Below, in pieces: positions 1-10,073 of a DNA stretch of 64,000 bases (its first letter is position 1; the number at the start of each line of letters is the position of its first letter). The position numbers were made by a program, and so were the translations under genes. Source of the DNA: Streptomyces gilvus (GTDB lineage: Bacteria; Actinomycetota; Actinomycetes; Streptomycetales; Streptomycetaceae); the NCBI RefSeq assembly GCF_022513565.1, contig NZ_JAKWBE010000020.1, positions 1 to 64,000 on the forward strand, in the 5' to 3' direction. The notes below the pieces were generated by a model. That model did not search any database and was not told the origin of the DNA. It worked only from the letters and a program-made list of their open reading frames with translations.

Positions 1-1
1 A

Positions 2-262
<261 letters not shown>

Positions 263-343
263 GGCCGCGCACCGACACCACCCGCCGCGGCCCGCCCACA
301 GCCGCCCCGCCGCTGCAAGCCGCCGGTCCCCTCCGGACCGTCC

Positions 344-1501
<1,158 letters not shown>

Positions 1502-1518
1502 GGCGACTCCCCAATGGG

Positions 1519-2130
1519 TCACGTACGTACGGCGATCCCGTCCAGCACCATCGACAGGTACTGCCGGGCGATCTCCTCCGGGCTGTGCTGTCCGCCGGGC
1601 CGGTACCAGGACGCGGCCACCCACACGGTGTCGCGCACGAACCGGTAGGTGAGACGCACGTCGAGGTCGGCCCGGAAGACCCGGGCGGCGACCCCGCGCT
1701 CCAGCGTGGACAGCCACGCCTTCTCGAACTTGCGCTGCGACTCGGCGAGGAACGCGAACCGTTCCTGCGCCACCAGCTGTCTGCTCTCCTTCTGGTAGAT
1801 CGCGACGGCGGCGCGGTGCCGGTCGATCTCCCGGAACGACTCGGTGACCAGGGCCTGAAGGGTCTCGCGCGGGTCCAACTCGGCATCCAGGACGGTGTCG
1901 TAGCCGCTCCACAGCTCGTCGAGGAAGGTGCGCAGGATCTCCTCCAGCATCGATTCCTTGGAGTCGAAGTGGTAGTAGAGGCTGCCCGCGAGCATGCCCG
2001 CGTGGTCGGCGATCTTGCGTACGGTGGTGGCGTTGTAGCCCTGCTCGGCGAAGACCTCGGCGGCGGTCTCGAGGAGTTCGCGGCGCCGGGCGGGCGCGGC
2101 GGTCACCTGGGGCTTCTTCTTGGTCGGCAC
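1519..2130 (-). CDS. kstR2: TetR-family regulator, KstR2-like
   Basis: A 203-residue TetR repressor. The N-terminal helix-turn-helix (about residues 14-60) contains TTVRKIADHAGMLAGSLYYHF. The C-terminal ligand domain ends in a Trp/Tyr-rich stretch (VWVAASWYRPGG) as in mycobacterial KstR2, which responds to the CoA thioester of the steroid ring C/D intermediate HIP. The start is a GTG, 15 nt after the dehydrogenase stop, with only a weak ribosome site. A KstR2-like box at 2948-2961 sits between the operon and the divergent dehydrogenase genes, so this gene probably represses both sides and itself. The family is certain; KstR2 orthology is inferred from remembered sequence and synteny. Confidence 0.82.
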   Translation of the reverse strand: MPTKKKPQVTAAPARRRELLETAAEVFAEQGYNATTVRKIADHAGMLAGSLYYHFDSKESMLEEILRTFLDELWSGYDTVLDAELDPRETLQALVTESFREIDRHRAAVAIYQKESRQLVAQERFAFLAESQRKFEKAWLSTLERGVAARVFRADLDVRLTYRFVRDTVWVAASWYRPGGQHSPEEIARQYLSMVLDGIAVRT

Positions 2131-2145
2131 GGGTACATTCTCGTC

Positions 2146-2931
2146 CTAGGCGTGCTGGCTGCTGACGGAGACGACCTCTCCCGTCATGTACGAGGAGTAG
2201 CCGGACGCCAGGAAGACGATCACGTTGGCCACCTCCCAGGGCTCGGCGTACCGGCCGAAGGCCTCGCGCGCGGTCAGTTCCTCCAGCAGCTCGGGGGTCG
2301 TCACCTTCACCAGGTGCGGGTGCATGGCGAGGCTCGGCGAGACGGCGTTGACCCGCACCCCGTATTCGGCCGCCTCCAGCGCCGCGCACCGGGTCAGCGC
2401 CATCACACCGGCCTTGGCGGCGGCGTAGTGGGCCTGTCCGGCCTGGGCGCGCCAGCCGACGACGGAGGCGTTGTTGACGATGACCCCGCCACCGCCCTCG
2501 CGCATCAGCCGCAGTGCGGCCCGGGTGCACCGGAAGGTGCCGTTCAAGGTCACGTCCAGGACCCGGCTCCACTGCTCGTCGGTCATGTCGGCGAGGGGCG
2601 AAGTGCCGCCGAGCCCCGCGTTGTTGACGACGACGTCCAGCCGTCCGTGCGTGCTCACCGCCGTCTCGAACAGGGTCCGCACCTGGGCCTCGTCGGTGAC
2701 GTCGCACGGCACGGCGGTCACCGCGCCGGGGAAGTCCCGGGCCAGCTCGGCCTCGTGCTCCTTCAGCCGCCGCGCGTGGGCGTCGCTGATCAGCACGCGG
2801 GCGCCCTCCTCCAGGAAGCGGCGCGCGGTGGCGCCGCCGATGCCCGCTCCGGCCGCCGCGGTGATGACGGCGGTGCGGCCGGTCAGCAGGCCGTGCCCGG
2901 GCACGTATGCCGGAGTCTCGACCGTTGTCAT
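2146..2931 (-). CDS. ipdF: Short-chain dehydrogenase, IpdF-like
   Basis: A 261-residue short-chain dehydrogenase/reductase. The nucleotide-binding glycine motif (AAAGAGIGG) is near residue 26, the NNAG motif follows, and the catalytic YAAAK is near residue 162. The C-terminal region, with PSLAMHP and YSSYMTGEVVSVSSQH, resembles mycobacterial IpdF, which acts on a hydroxyl/keto group of the steroid-derived HIP-CoA intermediate. It is the first gene of the leftward operon and starts 17 nt from the KstR2-like box. The dehydrogenase family is certain; the steroid substrate is an inference from context. Confidence 0.82.
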   Translation of the reverse strand: MTTVETPAYVPGHGLLTGRTAVITAAAGAGIGGATARRFLEEGARVLISDAHARRLKEHEAELARDFPGAVTAVPCDVTDEAQVRTLFETAVSTHGRLDVVVNNAGLGGTSPLADMTDEQWSRVLDVTLNGTFRCTRAALRLMREGGGGVIVNNASVVGWRAQAGQAHYAAAKAGVMALTRCAALEAAEYGVRVNAVSPSLAMHPHLVKVTTPELLEELTAREAFGRYAEPWEVANVIVFLASGYSSYMTGEVVSVSSQHA

Positions 2932-2947
2932 AGGGCCACGCTAATCT

Positions 2948-2961
2948 ACCAAACACTTGTT
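2948..2961. promoter_or_regulatory. Candidate KstR2 operator between divergent genes
   Basis: The bases ACCAAACACTTGTT match the published KstR2 consensus AnCAAGnnCTTGnT at every defined position except one (A for G). The match is the core of a larger inverted repeat at 2946-2963, CTAnCAA-N4-TTGnTAG. It lies between the start codons at 2931 (minus) and 2982 (plus), where it can control both directions. Confidence 0.7.
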
Positions 2962-2981
2962 AGGGAAGGAGGGCGACGACC

Positions 2982-4121
2982 GTGGACCTCACCGACTCGC
3001 GCGCCGACAAGGAGTTCCGCGCGAAGGCCAGGGCCTGGCTCACCGCGCATGTGCCGGCCGACCCGCTGCCGTCCCTGGAGACCGCGGAGGGCTTCGCGGC
3101 GCACCGGGCGTGGGAGGCGGAGCTGGCCGCGGACCGCTGGTCGGTGGTCAACTGGCCGGCCCGGTACGGCGGACGGGACGCCGGTCTGCCGCGCTGGCTG
3201 GCCTTCGAGGAGGAGTACTGGGCGGCGGGCGCGCCGGGCAGGGTGAGTCAGAACGGGATCAGTCTGCTGGCGCCGACCCTCTTCGACCACGGCACCGAGG
3301 AGCAGCGGGCGCGGGTGCTGCCGTCGATGGCCACCGGCGAGGTGATCTGGGCGCAAGCGTGGTCCGAACCCGAGGCGGGCTCGGATCTGGCCTCCCTCCG
3401 GTCGCGGGCGGTGCGCACGGACGGCGGCTGGCTGCTGACGGGGCAGAAGACCTGGTCGTCCCGGGCCGCCTTCGCCGACCGCGCCTTCGGCCTGTTCCGC
3501 AGCGACCCGGACACGCCGAAACCCCACCAGGGCCTGACCTACCTGATGTTCGACCTGCGTGCCCCAGGTGTCACGGTCCGCCCGATCGGCCGCCTGGACG
3601 GGAAACCGGCGTTCGCCGAGCTCTTCCTCGACGAGGTGTTCGTGCCGGACGAGGACGTGATCGGCGCGCCCGGCGAGGGCTGGCGGATCGCGATGTCGAC
3701 GGCGGGGAACGAGCGGGGGCTGATGCTGCGCTCCCCGGGCCGCTTCCTCGCCTCCGCCGAGCGACTCCGCGCCCTCTGGGAGGAGCGGGGACGTCCGTCC
3801 CACGCACAGGACCAGGTGGCCGACGCCCTGATCGGCGCCCGCGCCTACCAGCTCTTCACCCTCGCGGCGGCCTCCCGCTTCCTGGACGGCGACTCCATCG
3901 GCCCCGAGTCCAGCCTGAACAAGGTCTTCTGGTCCGAGTACGACATCGCGCTGCACGAGACGGCCCTCGACCTGCTCGGCGAGGAGGGCGAGTCGGCGGA
4001 CACGGCCTGGGCCGAGGGCTATGTCTTCTCGCTCGCCGGCCCCATCTACGCGGGCACCAACGAGATCCAGCGGGACATCATCGCCGAGCGCCTGCTGGGC
4101 CTGCCGAAGGGACGCCGCTGA
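2982..4121 (+). CDS. Acyl-CoA dehydrogenase, IpdE1/FadE30-like
   Basis: A 379-residue flavoprotein dehydrogenase with the full three-domain fold: N-terminal helices, the FAD-facing strand region AQAWSEPEAGSDLASL, and a C-terminal helical domain ending YAGTNEIQRDIIAERLLGLPK. The position of the classical catalytic glutamate (YEGT) is alanine here, which is usual for one partner of the split heteromeric dehydrogenases of steroid catabolism. The start is a GTG behind GGAAGGAGGG. Its stop overlaps the next start by one base (TGATG), so the two subunits are probably made together. FadE30-FadE33 (IpdE1-IpdE2) of mycobacteria is the closest known model; that match is inferred. Confidence 0.85.
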   Translation: MDLTDSRADKEFRAKARAWLTAHVPADPLPSLETAEGFAAHRAWEAELAADRWSVVNWPARYGGRDAGLPRWLAFEEEYWAAGAPGRVSQNGISLLAPTLFDHGTEEQRARVLPSMATGEVIWAQAWSEPEAGSDLASLRSRAVRTDGGWLLTGQKTWSSRAAFADRAFGLFRSDPDTPKPHQGLTYLMFDLRAPGVTVRPIGRLDGKPAFAELFLDEVFVPDEDVIGAPGEGWRIAMSTAGNERGLMLRSPGRFLASAERLRALWEERGRPSHAQDQVADALIGARAYQLFTLAAASRFLDGDSIGPESSLNKVFWSEYDIALHETALDLLGEEGESADTAWAEGYVFSLAGPIYAGTNEIQRDIIAERLLGLPKGRR

Positions 4122-5083
4122 TGCGCTTTCTGCTCGACGCCGAACAGCGGGCGTTCGCGGCCTCGTTGGACGCCCTGCTCACGGCCTCCGACACGCCGTC
4201 CGTGATACGGGGGTGGAGCCGCGGCGAGCGGGCGAGCGGCCGTGCGTTGTGGCGCCGTGTCGCCGAAACGGGGGTGTTCGCTCTCGCCGTACTGGAGGAG
4301 TACGGCGGACTGGGCGCCCGTCCGGTGGAACTCGCCGTCGCCTTCGTGGAGTTGGGGCGGCACGCCGTACCGGGACCGGTGGTGGAGACGGTCGTGGCGG
4401 CCGCCCTGCTCGGTGAGCCGAGTCCGTCCGCCAAGCGCCTGCTGCCGTCGCTGGCCTCGGGCGAGGCGATGGCGACGGTGGCGCACGAGGGGTCGTACGC
4501 CCTGGACGGCGAGGCGGCGGACATCCGTCTGTCGCTGGCACCCGACGGCCTGCGCCTGGCCCCCGGTCACGGTCCGGTACGCCCCTCCCTCGACCCCGCC
4601 CGCCGCCTCACCCCCCTCGCCCCGGGCGGCGAGCTCCTCGCCGCCGAGCCGCCCGTGGAGCACGCCCTCGCCTACGCCCGCCTCGCCACCGCCGCCCAGG
4701 CCCTCGGCGTCGGTCTCGCCCTCCTCGACCGGACCGTCGCGTACGTGAAACAGCGCACCCAGTTCGGCGTGCCCATAGGCTCCTTCCAGGCCGTCAAGCA
4801 TCGACTGGCCGACGTCAAGGTCGCGTTGGAGTTCGCGCGGCCCCTGGTGTTCGGGGCCGCGCTCACCCTGGCGCCCGCCGACGTGGCCGCCGCCAAGGTC
4901 GCGGCCTGCGAGGCGGCGTACCGGGCCGCCCGTACCGCGCTCCAGTCGCACGGCGCGATCGGGTACACCGCGGAGTACGACCTGTCCCTGTGGCTGACCA
5001 AGGCCCGGGCGCTGCGCACCGCGTGGGGCACGCCGCACGAGTGCCGGGCGCTGGTGGTCAGTGGTGGTGGTCGCCGCTGGTGA
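4121..5083 (+). CDS. Acyl-CoA dehydrogenase partner subunit, IpdE2-like
   Basis: A 320-residue short member of the acyl-CoA dehydrogenase family, about 60 residues shorter than its partner. The FAD-binding motif RTQFGVPIGSFQAVKH is near residue 210, and SHGAIGYTAEYDL is near the C-terminus. Such short subunits pair with a longer partner into an alpha2-beta2 enzyme with half the usual flavin sites. It is coupled by a one-base overlap to the gene before it. The last 26 nt overlap the 3' end of the convergent cytochrome b gene. Confidence 0.82.
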   Translation: MRFLLDAEQRAFAASLDALLTASDTPSVIRGWSRGERASGRALWRRVAETGVFALAVLEEYGGLGARPVELAVAFVELGRHAVPGPVVETVVAAALLGEPSPSAKRLLPSLASGEAMATVAHEGSYALDGEAADIRLSLAPDGLRLAPGHGPVRPSLDPARRLTPLAPGGELLAAEPPVEHALAYARLATAAQALGVGLALLDRTVAYVKQRTQFGVPIGSFQAVKHRLADVKVALEFARPLVFGAALTLAPADVAAAKVAACEAAYRAARTALQSHGAIGYTAEYDLSLWLTKARALRTAWGTPHECRALVVSGGGRRW

Positions 5084-6704
5084 GTTCCCGGTACTCCTCC
5101 ACGGTCGGTTTGGCGATCCGCGCCTCTGGCCCGAACATCGCCCGCGCCAGTTGGGCGCGCACCCGCTGGGCGACGGTGACCGGCCGGCGCACGCCGTTGG
5201 CGTCGACGAGCGGGCCGATCTCGTAGGGCGGGTTCTGTTCGTGCTGGGTGAGGGTGAACAGCTGGTCCTGCGGGAGCGGTTCGTGCACCTCGACGAACTC
5301 GCCGTGCGGCAGCCGGGTGATGGTGCCGGTCTCCCTGCCGTGCAGCACCTTGTCCCGGTCCCGGCGCTGCAGGCCCAGGCAGACCCGTTTGGTGACGACG
5401 AAGGCGATGACCGGCGCCACGAAGAAGGCGACCCGCACGAACCAGGTGATGGCGTTGATGGACAGGTGCAGATGTGTGGCCACGATGTCGTTGCCGCCGC
5501 CGATCAGCAGCACCACGTACAGGGCGAGCCAGGCCACGCCCAGCCCGGTGCGCACGGGCGCGTTGCGCGGCCGGTCCAGGATGTGGTGTTCCCGTCTGTC
5601 CCCGGTGATCCACGCCTCGACGAAGGGATACAGGCCGAGAGCGAGCAGGATCAGCGGGAAGAGCGAGAAGGGGATGAGGACGCCCAGCACCAGGGTGTGG
5701 CCCCAGGCGTTGATCTCCCATCCCGGCATCACCCGGATCAGCCCCTCGGAGAAGCCGAGGTACCAGTCGGGCTGCGCGCCGGTGGTCACGAGGTCCGGAC
5801 GGTAGGGGCCGAAGGCCCACACGGGGTTGATGCTGGCGATGCCGCCCATGACGGCCAGCACGCCGAAGACGAGGAAGAAGAAACCGCCGGCCTTGGCCAT
5901 GTAGACGGGCAGGAAGGGCATGCCGACCACGGTCTTCTGGTCGCGTCCGGGCCCGGGGTACTGGGTGTGCTTGTGGTAGAAGACCAGGATCAGATGGGCG
6001 ACCACCAGCCCCAGCATCAGCCCGGGCAGCAGCAGGACGTGGACCGGGAAGAGCCGCGAGATGATGTCGTGGCCCGGGAACTCCCCGCCGAACAGGAACA
6101 TCGACAGATACGTCCCGACGATCGGGATCGACAGGATCGCGCCGTCGGCGAAGCGGATGCCGGTGCCGGAGAGCAGGTCGTCGGGGAGCGAGTAGCCGGT
6201 CAGGCCGGTGATGATGCCGAGCATCAGCAGGGTCCAGCCGAACAGCCAGTTGACCTCGCGGGGCTTGCGGAAGGCGCCGGTGAAGAACACCCGCATCATG
6301 TGCACCAGCATGCCGGTGACGAAGACCAGCGCCGCCCAGTGGTGGATCTGCCGGATGAGCAGTCCGCCGCGCACGTCGAAGCTGATGTCGAGCGCGGACT
6401 CGTAGGCGCGGGTCATCCGGACGCCGTTGAGCGGGACGTACGAGCCGTGGTAGACGACCTCGACCCCGCTGGGCTCGAAGAACAGGGTCAGGTAGATGCC
6501 GGTGAGGATCAGGATGATGAAGCTGTACAGGCAGATCTCGCCGAGCATGAAGGACCAGTGGTCCGGAAAGACCTTGCGCATGTTGGCCTTGGCCAGGGCG
6601 TAGAGGCCGAGCCGTCCGTCGGCCCAGTCGGCGACCTTCTCGCCCCTGCCCGGGGGCTCCCTGCGGGCCGCAGCCCCGTCGTTCTCCGCACGTGCGCCGT
6701 CCAT
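5058..6704 (-). CDS. qcrB: Cytochrome b subunit, QcrB type, orphan copy
   Basis: A 548-residue membrane protein with the actinobacterial QcrB architecture: about nine membrane segments, haem histidines in IHHWAALVFVTGMLVHMMR and in HVLLLPGLMLGLVVAHL, the quinol-site motif PDWY, and a long cytosolic C-terminal tail ending in three histidines. I chose the ATG at 6704 because GGGAGG lies 10 nt upstream; an earlier in-frame ATG at 6734 has no ribosome site. Streptomyces normally carry qcrB beside qcrC, qcrA and cta genes; none is present here, so this looks like a second copy. Its partner proteins are unknown. The 3' end overlaps the convergent dehydrogenase gene. Confidence 0.85.
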   Translation of the reverse strand: MDGARAENDGAAARREPPGRGEKVADWADGRLGLYALAKANMRKVFPDHWSFMLGEICLYSFIILILTGIYLTLFFEPSGVEVVYHGSYVPLNGVRMTRAYESALDISFDVRGGLLIRQIHHWAALVFVTGMLVHMMRVFFTGAFRKPREVNWLFGWTLLMLGIITGLTGYSLPDDLLSGTGIRFADGAILSIPIVGTYLSMFLFGGEFPGHDIISRLFPVHVLLLPGLMLGLVVAHLILVFYHKHTQYPGPGRDQKTVVGMPFLPVYMAKAGGFFFLVFGVLAVMGGIASINPVWAFGPYRPDLVTTGAQPDWYLGFSEGLIRVMPGWEINAWGHTLVLGVLIPFSLFPLILLALGLYPFVEAWITGDRREHHILDRPRNAPVRTGLGVAWLALYVVLLIGGGNDIVATHLHLSINAITWFVRVAFFVAPVIAFVVTKRVCLGLQRRDRDKVLHGRETGTITRLPHGEFVEVHEPLPQDQLFTLTQHEQNPPYEIGPLVDANGVRRPVTVAQRVRAQLARAMFGPEARIAKPTVEEYRELTSGDHHH

Positions 6705-6773
6705 ACGTTCGTCGCCTCCCCGTCGGATCAACATCAGGGTGGCACGCGTCCCCGGGCCGAGCCAACGGTGCGT

Positions 6774-7499
6774 TCAGGACTGCGGCACGATCCCCTGCGC
6801 CCGCGCCGCCACCAGCCACTTCGGGAACTCGCCCACGAGCCGGTCGTACAGCTCGGCGTCCGACACCTTCCGCGGGTCGGCCCCGGCGTGGAAGAACCCG
6901 GCGTTGTCCACGACCCGCTTGTCCGGCACCGCCAGGTCGTCGAGCCTGCGCAGGAAGTCGAACTGCTTGCTGTGCGGGTCCCCGAAGCCCACGAACTGCC
7001 AGAACAGCGGCAGCCGGGCCGCCTTGCACAGGTACCGTTCCGCGGCGAGCTTGTTGATCGGGCCGCCGTCGGTCTGGAAGACCACCAGGGCGGGGTCGGT
7101 GGAGCCGCTGTCGAGGTAGTGGTCGATCACGGCGTCCATGGCCAGGTGGTAGCTGGTCCTGCCCATGTGCCCGAGCCCGGCCACGATCCTCTCGACGCGC
7201 CCCGCGTGGTCGGCGAGCGCGATCTCGGTCTCGGCGTCGATGTCGGTGGAGAAGAACACCACCGGCACGCTCCCGTCGTCGTCGAGATGCGCGGACAGCC
7301 CGAGCACCCGGTCGGCCAGCGCCTGCACACTGCCGTCCTCGTAGTACGGCTTCATCGAGCCGGAGTAGTCGACGACGAGGTACACGGCGGCCCGCAGCCC
7401 GTCCAGCCCGTGCTTGCGCAGCGAGACTCCGGCGCTCTTGTAGAGGCTGACCAGGGCCGGTGCGGTCTCCTCGACCTTCTTCAGACTGATCGCAACCAT
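6774..7499 (-). CDS. von Willebrand factor A domain protein (TerF-like)
   Basis: A 241-residue single-domain protein. The metal-ion site motif DxSxS is seen as DYSGSM near residue 45, followed by MGRTSYHLA and QTDGGP, which supply the other coordinating residues. There is no signal peptide or membrane segment, so it is cytosolic. The fold resembles the C-terminal vWA domain of tellurite-resistance TerF proteins, but no ter genes are nearby. I chose the ATG at 7499, which has GGGAG about nine bases upstream; an earlier in-frame start would add eight residues. Partner and function are not known. Confidence 0.8.
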   Translation of the reverse strand: MVAISLKKVEETAPALVSLYKSAGVSLRKHGLDGLRAAVYLVVDYSGSMKPYYEDGSVQALADRVLGLSAHLDDDGSVPVVFFSTDIDAETEIALADHAGRVERIVAGLGHMGRTSYHLAMDAVIDHYLDSGSTDPALVVFQTDGGPINKLAAERYLCKAARLPLFWQFVGFGDPHSKQFDFLRRLDDLAVPDKRVVDNAGFFHAGADPRKVSDAELYDRLVGEFPKWLVAARAQGIVPQS

Positions 7500-7595
7500 G
7501 GCCCCTACTCTCCCATCCGTCACCTGTGTTGGTTATTTTGTTCGCCGCCGTCCCCACCGGCTCACCGTTCGTCCCATCCCCTCCGAGGAGCCGGC

Positions 7596-8507
7596 GTGGA
7601 ACCCGAGTCCACCGTCACCACCTGCTACCGCCACCCCGCGGTGGAGTCCCACGTCCGCTGCACCCGCTGCGACCGCTACATCTGCCCGGACTGCATGCGG
7701 GAGGCGTCCGTCGGCCACCAGTGCGTGGAGTGCGCACGGGAAGGCGCGCGCTCGGTGCGGCAGGCGCGCACGGCGTTCGGCGGGCGGATCACCACGGCGC
7801 CCGTGGTGACGTACGTCCTGATCGGGCTCAATGTGCTCGCGTATCTGGCCGAGCTGGTGCGGCCGTCGGTCGTGGACCGGTTCGAGATGCTGGGCCGGGG
7901 GCTCATCGGGCCGGACGGCGGGCACTACGTGTGGGTGGCCGGGTACCCCTCGGCCTACCACGCCGAGGGTGTCGTCGACGGGGAGTGGTACCGGCTGCTG
8001 ACCGGCGCGTTCCTGCATCTGCCGCCGACCGGGGGCACGTTCGGGATCCTGCACATCGTGATGAACATGGTGTCGCTGTGGAACATCGGCCGGGTGGTGG
8101 AGTCCCAGCTCGGCCGGATCCGGTACGTCACCCTGTATCTGCTGTCGGCGCTGGGCGGCTCGGTGCTGGTGCTGCTGATCGCTCCGGACACCCCGACGCT
8201 GGGCGCGTCCGGCGCGATCTTCGGGCTCGGCGCCGCGTACTACGTCATGGCCCGGCGGCTGGGCGCCGACATGAGCCAGGTCAACCGGTTCATGGCGGGC
8301 CTGCTGCTGTGGCTGCTGGTCTCCGCGGGCCTGACCTCCTGGCAGGGCCACCTCGGCGGACTGCTGGCCGGCGCCGTGGTCACCGTCGCCTACGCCTACG
8401 CGCCCCGCGACCAGCGCCGCGCCCTCGTCCAGGCGGGCGCGTGCGTGGCCCTGCTGGCGCTGCTGGTGATCCTGGCCATGGCGAAGGTCGCGGAACTGAC
8501 GGTCTGA
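7596..8507 (+). CDS. Rhomboid-family intramembrane serine protease with zinc finger
   Basis: A 303-residue protein. Residues 8-50 carry a B-box-like zinc-binding arrangement of Cys and His (CYRHP, CTRC, CPDC, HQCVEC). About six membrane helices follow, with the rhomboid signature HIVMNM, the nucleophile Ser205 in GASGAIFG and the general base His252 in GHLGG. The enzyme would cut substrates within the membrane; the finger probably binds a substrate or partner. The GTG start has GAGGAG five bases upstream. It ends at a bidirectional terminator facing gltD. Confidence 0.87.
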   Translation: MEPESTVTTCYRHPAVESHVRCTRCDRYICPDCMREASVGHQCVECAREGARSVRQARTAFGGRITTAPVVTYVLIGLNVLAYLAELVRPSVVDRFEMLGRGLIGPDGGHYVWVAGYPSAYHAEGVVDGEWYRLLTGAFLHLPPTGGTFGILHIVMNMVSLWNIGRVVESQLGRIRYVTLYLLSALGGSVLVLLIAPDTPTLGASGAIFGLGAAYYVMARRLGADMSQVNRFMAGLLLWLLVSAGLTSWQGHLGGLLAGAVVTVAYAYAPRDQRRALVQAGACVALLALLVILAMAKVAELTV

Positions 8508-8525
8508 GCAGCCGAAAAGGCGACA

Positions 8526-8563
8526 GCGCCTGCCCATAGTCCGGTCGGGGACTGGGCAGACGC
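8526..8563. terminator. Bidirectional terminator between the rhomboid gene and gltD
   Basis: Arms CTGCCC/GGGCAG and AGTCC/GGACT, with a two-base bulge and a six-base loop, are extended by GCG/CGC. It lies between convergent stops at 8507 and 8610. A second stem CCGTAC/GTACGG follows at 8574-8591. Confidence 0.72.
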
Positions 8564-8609
8564 CGTCAGTGTTCCGTACGCCTTTGTACGGGACGTTCTC
8601 GGTGAACCG

Positions 8610-10073
8610 TCAGACCATCAGCGCGCGGTCCGTCGGGCGGATCGGGGCCGGCAGGTCGCTGGCGCCGGTCAGGAAGCGGTCGACGCCGCGGGCGGCCGAG
8701 CGGCCCTCCGCGATCGCCCACACGATGAGCGACTGGCCGCGGCCGGCGTCACCGGCGACGAAGACTCCGGGGACGTTGGTCTGGAAGTCGGCGTCGCGGG
8801 CGATGTTGCCCCGCTCGTCGAGGTCCAGGCCGAACTGGTCGACCAGGCCGTTCTCCCGGTCGGTGCCGGTGAAGCCCATCGCCAGCGTCACCAGCTGGGC
8901 CGGGATCTTGCGCTCGGTGCCCGGCTTCGGGGTCAGCCTGCCGTCGATGAACTCGACCTCGGTGAGGTGCAGCCACTGGACGTTGCCGTCCTCGTCGCCC
9001 TCGAAGTGGGTGGTGGAGACGGAGTAGACCCGCTCGCCGCCCTCCTCGTGCGCGGAGGTCACCTTGTACAGCATCGGGAAGGTCGGCCACGGCTGGGTGA
9101 CGGCGTTCCGCTCGTCGCCCGGCCGGGGCATGATCTCCAGCTGGGTGACGGAGGCCGCGCCCTGGCGGTGGGCGGTGCCCACGCAGTCCGCGCCGGTGTC
9201 GCCGCCGCCGATGACCACGACGTGCTTGCCCTCGGCCGAGATCGGGGCGACGACGTAGTCGCCCTCCTGGACCTTGTTCGACAGCGGCAGGTACTCCATG
9301 GCCTGGTAGATGCCCTTGAGCTCGCGGCCCGGCACCGGCAGGTCACGCGCGGTCGTCGCACCGGCGGCGATGACGATGGCGTCGTACCGCTTCTTCAGGT
9401 CGCTCGCCTTGATGTCGCGGCCGATCTCGATGCCGGTACGGAAGCGGGTGCCCTCCGCGCGCATCTGCTCGATACGGCGGTTGATGTGCCGCTTCTCCAT
9501 CTTGAACTCGGGGATGCCGTAGCGGAGCAGGCCGCCGATGCGGTCGGCGCGCTCGTAGACGGCGACGGTGTGGCCGGCCCGGGTCAGCTGCTGGGCGGCG
9601 GCCAGGCCTGCCGGGCCCGAGCCGACGACGGCGACGGTCTTGCCGGACAGGCGCTCGGGCGCCTGCGGGGCGACGTCACCGGTCTCCCACGCCTTGTCGA
9701 TGATCGAGACCTCGACGTTCTTGATGGTGACCGGCGGCTGGTTGATGCCCAGCACACACGCCGACTCGCACGGGGCCGGGCACAGCCGCCCCGTGAACTC
9801 GGGGAAGTTGTTGGTCGCGTGCAGACGCTCGCTCGCGGCCGACCAGTCCTCGCGGTAGGCGTAGTCGTTCCACTCGGGGATCAGGTTCCCCAGCGGACAG
9901 CCGTTGTGACAGAACGGGATGCCGCAGTCCATGCAGCGGCTGGCCTGCTTGCTGATGATCGGCAGCAGGGAGCCGGGGACGTAGACCTCGTTCCAGTCCT
10001 TCAGGCGGTCCTCGACCGGACGGGACGTGGCGACCTCGCGGCCGTGGTTCAGAAAGCCCTTCGGGTCAGCCAT
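8610..10073 (-). CDS. gltD: Glutamate synthase (NADPH) small subunit
   Basis: A 487-residue flavoprotein that oxidises NADPH and passes electrons through FAD and iron-sulphur clusters to GltB. The N-terminal cluster cysteines are in [14 protein letters not shown] near residues 42-56. The FAD fold [15 protein letters not shown] is near residue 150 and the NADPH fold [12 protein letters not shown] near residue 288. Length and layout are standard. The start ATG overlaps the gltB stop by eight bases, so the two subunits are translationally coupled. Confidence 0.96.
   Translation of the reverse strand: MADPKGFLNHGREVATSRPVEDRLKDWNEVYVPGSLLPIISKQASRCMDCGIPFCHNGCPLGNLIPEWNDYAYREDWSAASERLHATNNFPEFTGRLCPAPCESACVLGINQPPVTIKNVEVSIIDKAWETGDVAPQAPERLSGKTVAVVGSGPAGLAAAQQLTRAGHTVAVYERADRIGGLLRYGIPEFKMEKRHINRRIEQMRAEGTRFRTGIEIGRDIKASDLKKRYDAIVIAAGATTARDLPVPGRELKGIYQAMEYLPLSNKVQEGDYVVAPISAEGKHVVVIGGGDTGADCVGTAHRQGAASVTQLEIMPRPGDERNAVTQPWPTFPMLYKVTSAHEEGGERVYSVSTTHFEGDEDGNVQWLHLTEVEFIDGRLTPKPGTERKIPAQLVTLAMGFTGTDRENGLVDQFGLDLDERGNIARDADFQTNVPGVFVAGDAGRGQSLIVWAIAEGRSAARGVDRFLTGASDLPAPIRPTDRALMV

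Noticed and set aside
1502-2956. Long frame in phase with the thiolase through the TetR and SDR genes
   Set aside because: The reading is Arg/Gly-rich noise in this part, while the TetR and SDR proteins fit in other frames.
6705-6734. QcrB start ten codons upstream
   Set aside because: No ribosome site before it, while GGGAGG fits the ATG at 6704.
5061-7595. Open frame running into the rhomboid gene from far upstream
   Set aside because: Only the part from the GTG at 7596 has family sequence and a ribosome site; the rest is antisense to qcrB and the vWA gene.
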